Source: a virus
Direction: 5' to 3' (one strand)
Length of the DNA stretch: 25,277 nt
Virus record (IMG/VR): IMGVR_UViG_3300031623_000043
Span: 1-25,277 of that record
Shown one piece after another: positions 14,433 through 21,317 of this stretch. Below the pieces are notes generated by a model, which was not told the DNA's origin, did not search any database, and worked only from the letters and a program-made list of their open reading frames with translations. Position 1 is the stretch's first letter. Every line of letters begins with the position of its first letter. The translations under genes were made by a program, and so were the position numbers.

Positions 14433-14945
14433 ATGAAAATAGCTATAACAGGTCATAAACACGGAATTGGTAAAGCATTCGCGGAGCAATTATCTGCACG
14501 TGGACACGAGATAATTGGTATTTCTAGAAGTGACGGAGAAAACATTCGTAGGACAGTTCACACAGCATCCATAATTGAACCTTGTGAGCTTTTTATCAAT
14601 AATGCAATAAGTTTTTATGCTCAGACCGAGTTATTATTTGAAGTTTGGCACCGATGGAAACTTTACAAAGATGTTCACTATATCTGGAATATATCAACAA
14701 AACTGTGTACTAACTCATACGATATAGAAATTAATGGACTTACTATGCGTGAGTCAATGCAGTATCGCAATCAAAAAATGAGTTTGGAACTATCTCATGA
14801 ACAACTAAATGCACAGGCTAGTAATATCAAAATGTCTTTGATCCGTCCTGGCAGTGTTAACACACAATCGTTTAGTGATCCTAAGAGTATTTCTGCTGAG
14901 GCATACGTCAAGCAAGTATTGGAAACTCAAGGAACACCATTATAA
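14433..14945 (+). CDS. short-chain dehydrogenase/reductase-like protein
   Basis: A 170-residue protein from the ATG at 14433; a TTG five codons earlier lies too close to the promoter box. The NAD(P)-binding motif is ITGHKHGIGKAFAEQL, like TGxxxGIG of SDR enzymes, followed by GHEIIGISRS. The catalytic pair appears as YRNQK (Y-x3-K), with ISTKLC supplying the serine region and a LIRPGSVNT loop. It is shorter than typical SDRs (about 250), lacking part of the central region. Its stop overlaps the next start (TAATG), so it is coupled to the sulfotransferase. Possibly sugar or peptide redox tailoring. Confidence 0.7.
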   Translation: MKIAITGHKHGIGKAFAEQLSARGHEIIGISRSDGENIRRTVHTASIIEPCELFINNAISFYAQTELLFEVWHRWKLYKDVHYIWNISTKLCTNSYDIEINGLTMRESMQYRNQKMSLELSHEQLNAQASNIKMSLIRPGSVNTQSFSDPKSISAEAYVKQVLETQGTPL

Positions 14946-15481
14946 TGTTATCAAATTGGAATACTTTACTAAACAGAGATTGTAAAGTTATAAAGATTAA
15001 AGGCTTATACGTTTATCCAATATTTAAAAATGGCTCATCTAAACTAATGAAACAAAAAGACAAGTTGATTATTAATAACGACATTAAAAAATTAAAAAAT
15101 ATTGTTGTTATTTTAAGAGATCCAACTGAACGATTTATATCAGGCGTAAACAAAGTAGCTTATATGATGAAAATAACTGTTAATGAAGCAATGGATTATA
15201 TCAGTACTAACAAATTAATTGATTTGCATTTTGCTCCGCAATTTATTTGGCTACTACATTTAAAAAAATATTTTGATGGTGACATACAATTAACACCAAT
15301 GTACACTTTAGACAATTTATTATCTAAAAGCAAAGAAGGGAAAGAGTATGATGACATTACTGTTGATCCTATAAAAAAATTTACTGAGATTGATGAGCAA
15401 TTAATAAAAAAATATATGCACAAGAGACCAACGTTAGAAACTGTTATAAAGGATTTAATAAATGTTTTGCCCAAGAATTAA
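14945..15481 (+). CDS. sulfotransferase-like protein
   Basis: A 178-residue protein with the two PAPS-contact motifs of sulfotransferase family 2: YPIFKNGSSKL (residues 24-34; like PKxGST) for the 5'-phosphosulfate loop, and VVILRDPTERFISG (54-67; RDPxxRxxSG) for the 3'-phosphate site. A DLHFAPQ stretch matches the H-x-x-PQ often seen in these enzymes. It would transfer sulfate from PAPS to a carbohydrate or peptide/protein acceptor. It is coupled to the dehydrogenase gene upstream and overlaps the radical SAM gene by 20 nt. No membrane anchor, so cytoplasmic. Confidence 0.72.
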   Translation: MLSNWNTLLNRDCKVIKIKGLYVYPIFKNGSSKLMKQKDKLIINNDIKKLKNIVVILRDPTERFISGVNKVAYMMKITVNEAMDYISTNKLIDLHFAPQFIWLLHLKKYFDGDIQLTPMYTLDNLLSKSKEGKEYDDITVDPIKKFTEIDEQLIKKYMHKRPTLETVIKDLINVLPKN

Positions 15482-16544
15482 TCACTTTGCTAGAATAAAT
15501 CAAAACGGTACTATTGGTAAGTGTGGGCATATGAATACTACTGTTGGGTTTAAAACATTTTATGAATTAGAAAAAAGCGATTGGCTACGTAACATTCAAC
15601 GCACAATGGACAAAGACAAGTGGCCAGAAGAGTGTGTGCGTTGTCAACGTACTGAAAAAGTTACTGGAGAAAGCATACGAACTAAAAGTATTGCGAGACA
15701 CAAGATGCTACACCCAGTAAAAGAAAACTATCTTATTATCGGTGGAGTATTAGACAACGTATGTAATAGTGCTTGTCAAACTTGTTATGATGGATTGAGT
15801 ACAAAAATTGGTAGCCTTGCAAGTAAAAAATACATCCGTGTAAACAACTATAAACAGTTTTGGAAATTTCCGCAGGACAGAATAATTGAGGTAGATGTAA
15901 ATGGTGGTGAGCCAACTGCAAGTAAAAACTATAAAAGGATATTAAACAATCTCCCGGTGAATACTAAAATAGTTAGAATGAATACTAATGGTTCAAGAAT
16001 GATTAATGAAATAATAACACTACTCAAAAAGAAAATTATGGTTATTGTTACAATAAGTTTTGATGGTGTCGGTACCGTTCATGATTATGTACGTTGGCCA
16101 ATTAAATGGGAAAAATTTACAAAAACTGTACAAGAATATAAAAAACTACAAAAGCAATATAAACTTCTTAAACTAAATTTTTGGACTACTGTTAGTTGCT
16201 TAAACATAGAAGACTTTCCAAATATTATAAAATATGCATCTGATAATAATATTGATCACGATTGGGCATTTTTAAATATGCCCGACGTATTAAATGTAAA
16301 ATATAAAAATCCTTTTACTGTTAATGCAAAAATAGAATTTTTATCAAGTAATAATAAAATACTACACACTATGGCTTCTCAAATAGCAACCGATTCGGAT
16401 AATACTGATGGTGGAACTATTGCAAACAATCCTAATTTATCGTTGTTTATTAAAAAACAAGACTATCTTAGAAAAATTAATATTAACGATTATTTTAGTT
16501 TTGATGAGAACTTGTTCAGTAATAGTTCTGCAAAACCTAAATGA
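15462..16544 (+). CDS. radical SAM protein with N-terminal twitch-like region
   Basis: A 360-residue protein. The N-terminus (MFCPRINHFARINQNGTIGKC) carries C3 and C21, then ECVRCQRTE adds a CxxC near residue 60, forming a truncated SPASM (twitch) layout ahead of the core. The radical SAM motif is C101-x3-C105-x2-C108 (CNSACQTC), followed by VNGGEP, TNGS and ISFDGVGTVHDYVRWP. The FDG..YVRWP segment also occurs in the two paralogues at 21301 and 22541. It closes the SDR-sulfotransferase operon and converges with the SGNH gene over 55 nt. Substrate unknown; peptide or protein modification is the usual role for such domains. Confidence 0.83.
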   Translation: MFCPRINHFARINQNGTIGKCGHMNTTVGFKTFYELEKSDWLRNIQRTMDKDKWPEECVRCQRTEKVTGESIRTKSIARHKMLHPVKENYLIIGGVLDNVCNSACQTCYDGLSTKIGSLASKKYIRVNNYKQFWKFPQDRIIEVDVNGGEPTASKNYKRILNNLPVNTKIVRMNTNGSRMINEIITLLKKKIMVIVTISFDGVGTVHDYVRWPIKWEKFTKTVQEYKKLQKQYKLLKLNFWTTVSCLNIEDFPNIIKYASDNNIDHDWAFLNMPDVLNVKYKNPFTVNAKIEFLSSNNKILHTMASQIATDSDNTDGGTIANNPNLSLFIKKQDYLRKININDYFSFDENLFSNSSAKPK

Positions 16545-17203
16545 TGTTTATCTCCATAATGTTTTCCGTCTTGTGCTACATTTGGATTAGTTATTCTTTC
16601 TCTACGTGATTCTTTTCCAAGGTATTGATCCCATGGTGGCCAACAACTGTTAAGTGTAGCATAATCCATTACATTTATATTTGCTGGTAACGTTGATATT
16701 TCTTCTGCAAAACAATGAAACACTTTTGCTTGATTGTATTCGGCAAGTTTTTGTACTAAAAAAACATTCTTTAAAAAGTTTTGCTGATCGGTATCTTCTG
16801 TTTCAAATCTATTATATTTGTCTCGTCCAAATAAATCTATAGGAATTTTATCTAAACGTTCTCTTCTACTGCTACTTGGCCAACAACAAATAATAAATTT
16901 AGGAAATAAAACTTTTTCTGCACCATATAAAATACGTACCATTCTATCTCCAGAACACCCAGGCACAGCAAGATTCCAATACCTTAATTGTTTTGTATTG
17001 TGTTTTGATAAATGAGCAACCCAGTGTGTATCTTCTGTATGCCCAACACCAAATGTGTGTGAACATCCTAATACAATAACATTCTTTTTTCCTTCTGGTA
17101 AAGGACTAAACTCTGGACAACGATATCCTAACGAATTTACTTTGATACCTTCGGCATTATTGTTTACAGGAATTCCTTTATCTGAGAAGTGTCCTAGTTC
17201 CAT
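16490..17203 (-). CDS. SGNH/GDSL hydrolase-like protein
   Basis: A 237-residue protein with block I VIVLGCSHTFGVG (nucleophile S48), block II NLAVPGCSGDRMVRIL (Gly of the oxyanion hole), and a C-terminal GDKHHLGFAELL in which D218 and H221 form the DxxH of block V. SGNH enzymes are esterases or acetyl-esterases/transferases acting on sugars and lipids; phage examples trim host surface glycans. No signal peptide is visible, so it is either intracellular or virion-borne. Its start shares one base with the end of the upstream minus-strand gene. Convergent overlap of 55 nt with the radical SAM gene. Confidence 0.7.
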   Translation of the reverse strand: MELGHFSDKGIPVNNNAEGIKVNSLGYRCPEFSPLPEGKKNVIVLGCSHTFGVGHTEDTHWVAHLSKHNTKQLRYWNLAVPGCSGDRMVRILYGAEKVLFPKFIICCWPSSSRRERLDKIPIDLFGRDKYNRFETEDTDQQNFLKNVFLVQKLAEYNQAKVFHCFAEEISTLPANINVMDYATLNSCWPPWDQYLGKESRRERITNPNVAQDGKHYGDKHHLGFAELLLNKFSSKLK

Positions 17204-17505
17204 TACATACTACCTTTTGATAATTCCATTGATCTTTGTAACTGATGAGAAATATACAATTCCATAAACCCCATTCTTCCTTTGCGTCCAAACATATCTG
17301 GATATTTTAATTTTCCAAACATTAGATATTTTTCTTTTGCATATACGTCTAGTGTGTTAGTGCTTTTTCTATATACCCATTTCATTGCACGATACTCAAG
17401 CAGATATTTTATCAATTTTGATTCTTTTACTAATAACATCTTTGCTACGTATACAGGAATATTTTCTTTATGCTCTTTTAATTTAATTGAATAAAATCGT
17501 TTCAC
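17203..17505 (-). CDS. small basic hypothetical protein (GTG start proposed)
   Basis: The open frame extends to 17619 but its first part translates the tRNA-Asp gene, so that start is artificial. The first credible in-frame start downstream of the tRNA is GTG at 17505, giving 100 residues (VKRFYSIKLKEHKENIPVYVAKMLL...). The product is basic, with YLLEYRAMKWVYRKS and a C-terminal GRKGRMGFMELYISHQLQRSMEL. No SD is obvious and an ATG start at 17388 (from KMLLVKES) is an alternative. It leads into the SGNH gene with a 1-nt overlap. Function unknown. Confidence 0.5.
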   Translation of the reverse strand: MKRFYSIKLKEHKENIPVYVAKMLLVKESKLIKYLLEYRAMKWVYRKSTNTLDVYAKEKYLMFGKLKYPDMFGRKGRMGFMELYISHQLQRSMELSKGSM

Positions 17506-17557
17506 ACAATTAATTATTGTACGTTGTGGAGAGTACCTGGGGGAATCGAACTCGTTT

Positions 17558-17634
17558 TGGCGGGAGTGAAGGGACTCGAACCCTCGGCCTACCGCGTGAC
17601 AGGCGGTCGCTCTAACCAACTGAGCTACACCCCC
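17558..17634 (-). tRNA. tRNA-Asp (GTC)
   Basis: A full cloverleaf on the minus strand: acceptor GGGGGTG/CACTCCC with one G-T pair, D-arm AGCTCAGTTGGTTAGAGC, anticodon stem ACCGC/GCGGT with loop CTGTCAC (anticodon GTC), T-loop GTTCGAGTC, discriminator G and encoded CCA (17558-17560). It is the last of three tRNAs on this strand. It probably supplements host Asp decoding for phage codons. Confidence 0.95.
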
Positions 17635-17646
17635 AGATTTTATAAT

Positions 17647-18051
17647 TTATTGTGCCTGTGTGTTAACACAAACATCTAATAATGTTTTAGTATCGCTTAA
17701 CTCTTGTTGCACATCAGCAAGTGTTGAATCCGCATCAGCAAGTTGTGATTCTAATTCTCCTCTTAAAGAATCAGAGTCGTTCAGCTTAATGTTAACCGAT
17801 TCCCATCCTGCTATTGCATCTTTGGCTGACACAGTTAATCCTGCTATCGCATCATCGCGAACTGCTATCTCGTTTGACATCGCTTCTAACGTACTGTCGG
17901 TTGTTGAGATTTCAGCATTAGCAACTACTAGGTCGGCTTCTAAGTCATTGATTGTGCTTGAGTTATTTGATACTATGATCAATAAAGCAACAACAAGAAT
18001 AAAATACATCCATGCCGCTGGTTTATCAATAAGTTTTTTGATTGTTTCCAT
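17647..18051 (-). CDS. membrane-anchored coiled-coil protein
   Basis: The frame is open to 18141, but that part translates tRNA-Ala; the ATG at 18051 (METIKKLIDKPAAW) is the credible start, giving 134 residues. A single membrane span (about residues 14-31, MYFILVVALLIIVS) is followed by a long acidic coiled coil (SSTINDLEADLVVANAEIS...LADVQQELSDTKTLL) to the end, with N-in topology likely. This form resembles inner-membrane spanin or Rz-like lysis proteins, but T4-like marine phages also carry other such anchors. It sits between tRNA-Ala and tRNA-Asp, and an inverted repeat lies just upstream of its start. Confidence 0.65.
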   Translation of the reverse strand: METIKKLIDKPAAWMYFILVVALLIIVSNNSSTINDLEADLVVANAEISTTDSTLEAMSNEIAVRDDAIAGLTVSAKDAIAGWESVNIKLNDSDSLRGELESQLADADSTLADVQQELSDTKTLLDVCVNTQAQ

Positions 18052-18052
18052 A

Positions 18053-18078
18053 ATACTATTATAGTACAACAATAGTAT
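18053..18078. promoter_or_regulatory. inverted repeat at the start of the coiled-coil gene
   Basis: ATACTATT (18053-18060) and AATAGTAT (18071-18078) are perfect inverted arms around a 10-nt spacer, ending 1 nt from the start codon of the minus-strand gene. As RNA it would form a leader hairpin; as DNA it could be an operator. A TATAAT string lies within it on the minus strand. Confidence 0.4.
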
Positions 18079-18097
18079 ATCAATGTCAATCCAATAT

Positions 18098-18173
18098 TGG
18101 TGGAGGATACAGGGATCGAACCTGCTACCTCCTGAATGCAAATCAGGCGCTCTCCCAGATGAGCTAATCCCCC
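18098..18173 (-). tRNA. tRNA-Ala (TGC)
   Basis: A minus-strand cloverleaf: acceptor GGGGGAT/ATCCTCC, D-arm AGCTCATCTGGGAGAGC, anticodon stem CCTGA/TCAGG with loop TTTGCAT (anticodon TGC), T-loop GTTCGATCC, discriminator A and encoded CCA (18098-18100). Confidence 0.95.
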
Positions 18174-18204
18174 AACCTTATTAAGTATTACCAAACATAC
18201 CAAA

Positions 18205-18251
18205 AACACCAAAAGAACCATGTTTCTTCTTCTAGAAGCATGGTTGGTGTT
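18205..18251. other. long imperfect hairpin between tRNA-Thr and tRNA-Ala
   Basis: Nested arms: AACACC/GGTGTT (18205-18210, 18246-18251), ACCATG/CATGGT (18217-18222, 18239-18244) and CTTCT/AGAAG (18226-18230, 18234-18238) around a 3-nt loop. It lies wholly between two tRNA genes transcribed leftward, so it may be a processing signal or a small structured RNA. No T-run of terminator type on either strand. Confidence 0.5.
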
Positions 18252-18260
18252 TAACGGTTT

Positions 18261-18336
18261 TGGTGCCCTCACCCCGACTCGAACAGGGAACCTACTGATT
18301 ACAAATCAGTTGCTCTACCAATTGAGCTATGAGGGC
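18261..18336 (-). tRNA. tRNA-Thr (TGT)
   Basis: A minus-strand cloverleaf: acceptor GCCCTCA/TGAGGGC, D-arm AGCTCAATTGGTAGAGC, anticodon stem ACTGA/TCAGT with loop TTTGTAA (anticodon TGT), T-loop GTTCGAGTC, discriminator A and encoded CCA (18261-18263). It is the first of the leftward tRNA set. The 170 nt before it (18337-18506) hold no gene I can support. Confidence 0.95.
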
Positions 18337-18506
18337 CTTAACTTACAAATAGTACACGATAAACTGCCTTATGTCTACCGTTTAAACGTGCATAGAGCGG
18401 CGTACACGCATGGTAAAGGGCGTGAAGGAGCAACTGTATATAGACATATATTACCATGTAAAAGTTGCATATCTGACCTGCTTAATTCACATAAGTAAAC
18501 TTACCC

Positions 18507-18692
18507 ATGAGAGATAAAAAACATTTAGTTAACTATTCAGAAAAGCTGAAGGAACAAAAATGGAAAACTATGCTGTTTAGATCACACCGTAGACCCGTTG
18601 AAGCAGGAGCAAATGGAACCTTATCTTACACAATCAAAAGTGGTATAAACAAAGACAAAATAGCAGATACCAAAATCATTAAAAGCAAATAA
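18507..18692 (+). CDS. small basic hypothetical protein
   Basis: A 61-residue product, MRDKKHLVNYSEKLKEQKWKT..., very basic, with HRRPVEAGANGTLSYTIKSG in the middle and a lysine-rich end. No membrane span, cysteine or known motif. No clear SD. It is supported by a full-length open frame of plausible composition in an otherwise unassigned stretch that leads into two small membrane-protein genes. Confidence 0.5.
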   Translation: MRDKKHLVNYSEKLKEQKWKTMLFRSHRRPVEAGANGTLSYTIKSGINKDKIADTKIIKSK

Positions 18693-18710
18693 AAGTCCTA
18701 CACCGTTAGT

Positions 18711-18718
18711 TGTAAATA
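18711..18718 (+). promoter_or_regulatory. candidate late promoter box, leaderless spacing
   Basis: TGTAAATA ends 7 nt before the ATG at 18726, which has no SD. Matches the spacing seen at several other unit starts. Confidence 0.4.
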
Positions 18719-18725
18719 ATACACT

Positions 18726-18896
18726 ATGAAAAAGATTATAAAAAAATTCATGAAAAATATTTGGGATTGGAAGATTGCATTAATTAGAAAATATCCAGTG
18801 TGGTGTGCATATGCGGCATGGCTAGAAGGAATTATAGTTGGCATCTTAATATATCATTACTTTATGATGGATGTATTGAGTTGTTGTAATGGATAA
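18726..18896 (+). CDS. small single-span membrane protein
   Basis: A 56-residue product starting MKKIIKKFMKNIWDWK, a basic amphipathic N-terminus, followed by a hydrophobic segment AYAAWLEGIIVGILIYHYFMM and a short tail ending SCCNG. Topology is probably N-in. Its stop overlaps the start of the lipoprotein gene by 8 nt. A small membrane protein coupled to a lipoprotein is the usual layout of two-component lysis genes, but this one has no coiled coil, so it does not look like a standard inner spanin. Function unknown. Confidence 0.65.
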   Translation: MKKIIKKFMKNIWDWKIALIRKYPVWCAYAAWLEGIIVGILIYHYFMMDVLSCCNG

Positions 18897-19116
18897 AAAA
18901 TTCGAAAGAAATATAATATGGACTCTCGCCATAATACTAATTCTACTTGGTTTGTTTGGTTGTGCCAAACCTAAAATTGATTCTGGTAAAAAAGAAACGG
19001 TTACTGTACTTGATAGTGTTGGCAATATGGAATCAATTGCTGAGGCACTTGGTTGTATATTTGGTGCAACAGACGACGTCTGTAAAAAACAACCAACTGA
19101 ATTACATACAAAATAA
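18889..19116 (+). CDS. small lipoprotein
   Basis: A 75-residue product with a type II signal peptide: charged start MDKKFERN, hydrophobic core IIWTLAIILILLGL and lipobox LFGC (Cys26). The mature part is about 50 residues with two more cysteines (GCIFGATDDVCKK), possibly a disulfide. It overlaps the membrane-protein gene before it by 8 nt. An outer-membrane spanin-like or superinfection-related role is possible; no family is recognised. Confidence 0.7.
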   Translation: MDKKFERNIIWTLAIILILLGLFGCAKPKIDSGKKETVTVLDSVGNMESIAEALGCIFGATDDVCKKQPTELHTK

Positions 19117-19117
19117 T

Positions 19118-19438
19118 TTAAATTACTTTTTGAAATCTCTCGTTTGAAAAATTTAAACCTTCAAGTTCTTCGGGTTTGCCTAATGGATATGTTGGTTCTA
19201 TTCTAAACTCTTCTTTTGTTTCGTCGTTCTTACAACCGGCAACAAGCCAATCCCATTTAAAGTTTCCGTCTACAACAAATTCCCATAATACATCATAGGT
19301 ACCGTTGTCTCTTGTTTGTAGTAGTAATTCTTTTTTACACCCTTCCATTGTGTCAAATGTTTGTTGCATTTGAAATGTTCTTTGTGTTTCTATTGGGCTT
19401 TGGGTTATTAGGTATGCTAGTATTAACAGTTTATACAT
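19118..19438 (-). CDS. small exported hypothetical protein
   Basis: A 106-residue product with a short hydrophobic N-terminus (MYKLLILAYLITQSPIE) that may be a signal peptide. The remainder has C34 and C69, with GTYDVLWEFVVDGNFKWDWLVAGCKND. It converges with the lipoprotein gene with a 1-nt gap and lies just downstream of a second lipoprotein gene on its own strand. No known domain. Confidence 0.6.
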   Translation of the reverse strand: MYKLLILAYLITQSPIETQRTFQMQQTFDTMEGCKKELLLQTRDNGTYDVLWEFVVDGNFKWDWLVAGCKNDETKEEFRIEPTYPLGKPEELEGLNFSNERFQKVI

Positions 19439-19454
19439 AAATTACTTTAATTTA

Positions 19455-19949
19455 TTACTGGACAACCATGTAGTAACTACGTTTTATACTTGCTTGGTGT
19501 TGGTTAATCTGTACTGTTGGTATTGGTGTATTGAAAGTTTTTTCTGGATGTCTTAGTTTAACTCTAAAATTTGGTGCATACTTGTCTAACAAAGTATAAT
19601 TTGCTGTTGATACCGATGAATTAATCCCGTGCCAGGTATTCTTTAAAGATTTATTTGCAATTTCAAAATTAGTAACTGATAATTCTTTATTTTTAAAGTG
19701 TTTTTCAAGACGTTTTTTTGTATATTTGTTTTCAACTGCCGCGTACAAATGTTGACTTACTGTTTTGCCAGTTGATTTATGTGACGCTAGATTAACTAAA
19801 GCATTCACCGCCTGGGTTTCGTATTTTCCTGTCGCGGCTCCTATTGCTCCATTAATTGAAAGACTGCCTTCAAGGGTACTTACTAATGGAAGACCTGCAC
19901 ATCCATTTAAAACCGTTAATAGTAATATTGCACCTAATAATCGTTTCAT
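19455..19949 (-). CDS. lipoprotein, minus strand
   Basis: From the ATG at 19949 the product is 164 residues: MKRLLGAILLLTVLNGCAG gives a type II signal peptide with lipobox VLNGC (Cys17). The mature protein starts with a Gly/Ala-rich stretch (SLSINGAIGAATGKYETQAVNALVNLA) that could insert into a membrane. It continues with a basic helical region (ENKYTKKRLEKHFKNKE). A TTG two codons earlier (19955) lies 8 nt from an AGGAG at 19965-19969 and is the alternative start; however a TTTAAATA box lies between that SD and the ATG. Function unknown; likely acts at the outer membrane. Confidence 0.7.
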   Translation of the reverse strand: MKRLLGAILLLTVLNGCAGLPLVSTLEGSLSINGAIGAATGKYETQAVNALVNLASHKSTGKTVSQHLYAAVENKYTKKRLEKHFKNKELSVTNFEIANKSLKNTWHGINSSVSTANYTLLDKYAPNFRVKLRHPEKTFNTPIPTVQINQHQASIKRSYYMVVQ

Positions 19950-19956
19950 TATCAAT

Positions 19957-19964
19957 TATTTAAA
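19957..19964 (-). promoter_or_regulatory. candidate late promoter box, leaderless spacing
   Basis: On the minus strand TTTAAATA ends 7 nt before the ATG at 19949. If used as a T4-type late promoter, the upstream AGGAG would fall outside the message and the ATG would be leaderless. Confidence 0.4.
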
Positions 19965-19992
19965 CTCCTGTTGTAGTACTTATAGTAGTCTA

Positions 19993-20187
19993 TTACTCTG
20001 CTATTTGAGAGCACTGTTCTTTTGTTGCTTTTAATCCTGATTCAGAATCAAATAACCAAACATAAGAATAAACTACTTGTTCGTCTTCAACCATACATTT
20101 CTTGCCATAAGCAAGTGATGGGTTCTTTACAGAACAAGCCGATGTTAAAAATACTATTGCAAATAGTGTTGCTATCAGTTTTTTCAT
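19993..20187 (-). CDS. small lipoprotein, minus strand
   Basis: From the ATG at 20187 the product is 64 residues: MKKLIATLFAIVFLTSACS is a clean type II signal with lipobox LTSAC (Cys18). The mature part is about 47 residues with two further cysteines (KKCMVEDEQ, KEQCSQIAE). The frame is open to 20223, but starts at 20193 and 20202 would only add residues before the charged MKK. A GATAAATA box ends 5 nt before the ATG. Role unknown; phage lipoproteins of this size are often superinfection-exclusion or lysis factors. Confidence 0.7.
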   Translation of the reverse strand: MKKLIATLFAIVFLTSACSVKNPSLAYGKKCMVEDEQVVYSYVWLFDSESGLKATKEQCSQIAE

Positions 20188-20192
20188 ATTCA

Positions 20193-20200
20193 TATTTATC
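20193..20200 (-). promoter_or_regulatory. candidate late promoter box, leaderless spacing
   Basis: On the minus strand GATAAATA, one base from the T4 late box, ends 5 nt before the ATG at 20187. Confidence 0.4.
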
Positions 20201-20270
20201 ATAATATATGTATATAATAACATATATCACAATATAGTCAACCAATGAGCTGGCTCCAATAATTAACAAT

Positions 20271-21317
20271 ATGAAGCCTATAGAGCATTCTCCTTACTGG
20301 AAAACCTTACAACCTATCATTGAGAGTGGAGCAATTCAAGCCGCTATTGATGGTGTTTACAAATATCCTTATAGAATAAACTTATATCCTGGCACTAGTT
20401 GTATGTTCAAATGCTTGTATTGTGGACGAAACTATGATGCTGTTATAAAGAAAAGTAAAAATGTATACAAACAAATTATAGAACAAGACGATGGCAAAGA
20501 TAAAAATAGATTTGGTATTACTGGAGGATTGGAACCTCTTACTAGTCCTTACATCAATGATATATGTAAAGATTTAATTGATAAAGGATATAAATCAAGA
20601 ATGGTTACTAATGGATTTTTATTAAATGATAAAATAATATCAAAAAATCCTTACATAAATTCCTTAGATCATTTAAGAATATCTTTGTATGGATTAGATA
20701 ATGAAGAATATGTAGCAACAACTAGACATAACCTAGGATGGCAAGTTGTAAAAGAAAATTTAACCAATTACAATAAACGAGATGATAAGACTAAATTATT
20801 TTTAAACTATGTTTTATTACCAAAACATTTTGAAAATTTACATAGCATCATAAATTATATACAAGATATAGGTGGTGCAAGTAACTTATCGTTAAGAGAG
20901 GACTATACGTTCCAATATAAGATTAACGAACGAAACAAAGTTCAAGACACACTGTTAGCATTTGACGAACGTATTAAAAAAATGAACATGACTATTGATT
21001 ATGGTTACGCACTGCAAGACGCCATGCATGGTGAAGACACACATCTAATGCGAGTAACTTATAACGAATTGCGTCCAAAACAATCTCCACAAGTAAAAAT
21101 TTGTGTAGTTCCTAACGGTAACATTTATTCATATATGTCGGCTGGGTTTGTTGAAAGACCGGGAGCATTACGTCATGCATTAGGTAATGTTAATAATAGT
21201 TCTATTGAACAAGAATTGAAGAAGCAAGTTGAGGTTGTACCTAGAGAAGACGATATGCAATATTTAGATGCATACAATCATTTAATTTTAAAATATATTC
21301 ATGAAAAAAATTCCTAA
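20271..21317 (+). CDS. radical SAM protein without N-terminal auxiliary region
   Basis: A 348-residue protein with C44-x3-C48-x2-C51 in LYPGTSCMFKCLYCGRNYDAV, then ITGGLEPLTSP in the SAM-contact position and MVTNGFLL. The NLYPGT..CMF.C.(Y/F)CGRNY wording differs from the other five radical SAM proteins here. To my reading it is nearer sugar-modifying radical SAM enzymes such as the DesII type, an impression only. A C-terminal VKICVVPNGNIYSYMSAG resembles part of a SPASM strand but carries a single Cys. It heads a three-gene operon, overlapping the next gene by 17 nt. Role unknown. Confidence 0.82.
   Translation: MKPIEHSPYWKTLQPIIESGAIQAAIDGVYKYPYRINLYPGTSCMFKCLYCGRNYDAVIKKSKNVYKQIIEQDDGKDKNRFGITGGLEPLTSPYINDICKDLIDKGYKSRMVTNGFLLNDKIISKNPYINSLDHLRISLYGLDNEEYVATTRHNLGWQVVKENLTNYNKRDDKTKLFLNYVLLPKHFENLHSIINYIQDIGGASNLSLREDYTFQYKINERNKVQDTLLAFDERIKKMNMTIDYGYALQDAMHGEDTHLMRVTYNELRPKQSPQVKICVVPNGNIYSYMSAGFVERPGALRHALGNVNNSSIEQELKKQVEVVPREDDMQYLDAYNHLILKYIHEKNS

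Noticed and set aside
17506-17619. N-terminal extension of the minus-strand gene at 17203
   Set aside because: It translates tRNA-Asp (giving the tell-tale GRGFESLHSRQ string), so the start was moved to GTG 17505.
18052-18141. N-terminal extension of the coiled-coil gene
   Set aside because: It translates part of tRNA-Ala; the ATG at 18051 precedes a normal membrane anchor.
18220-18498. 92-codon + strand frame
   Set aside because: Its first half runs antisense through tRNA-Thr. A shorter GTG start at 18388 gives 36 residues with a CxxC, but no SD or promoter is near, so it is not called.
19765-20034. 89-codon + strand frame opposite two lipoprotein genes
   Set aside because: Antisense shadow; the minus-strand frames have clean lipoprotein signals.
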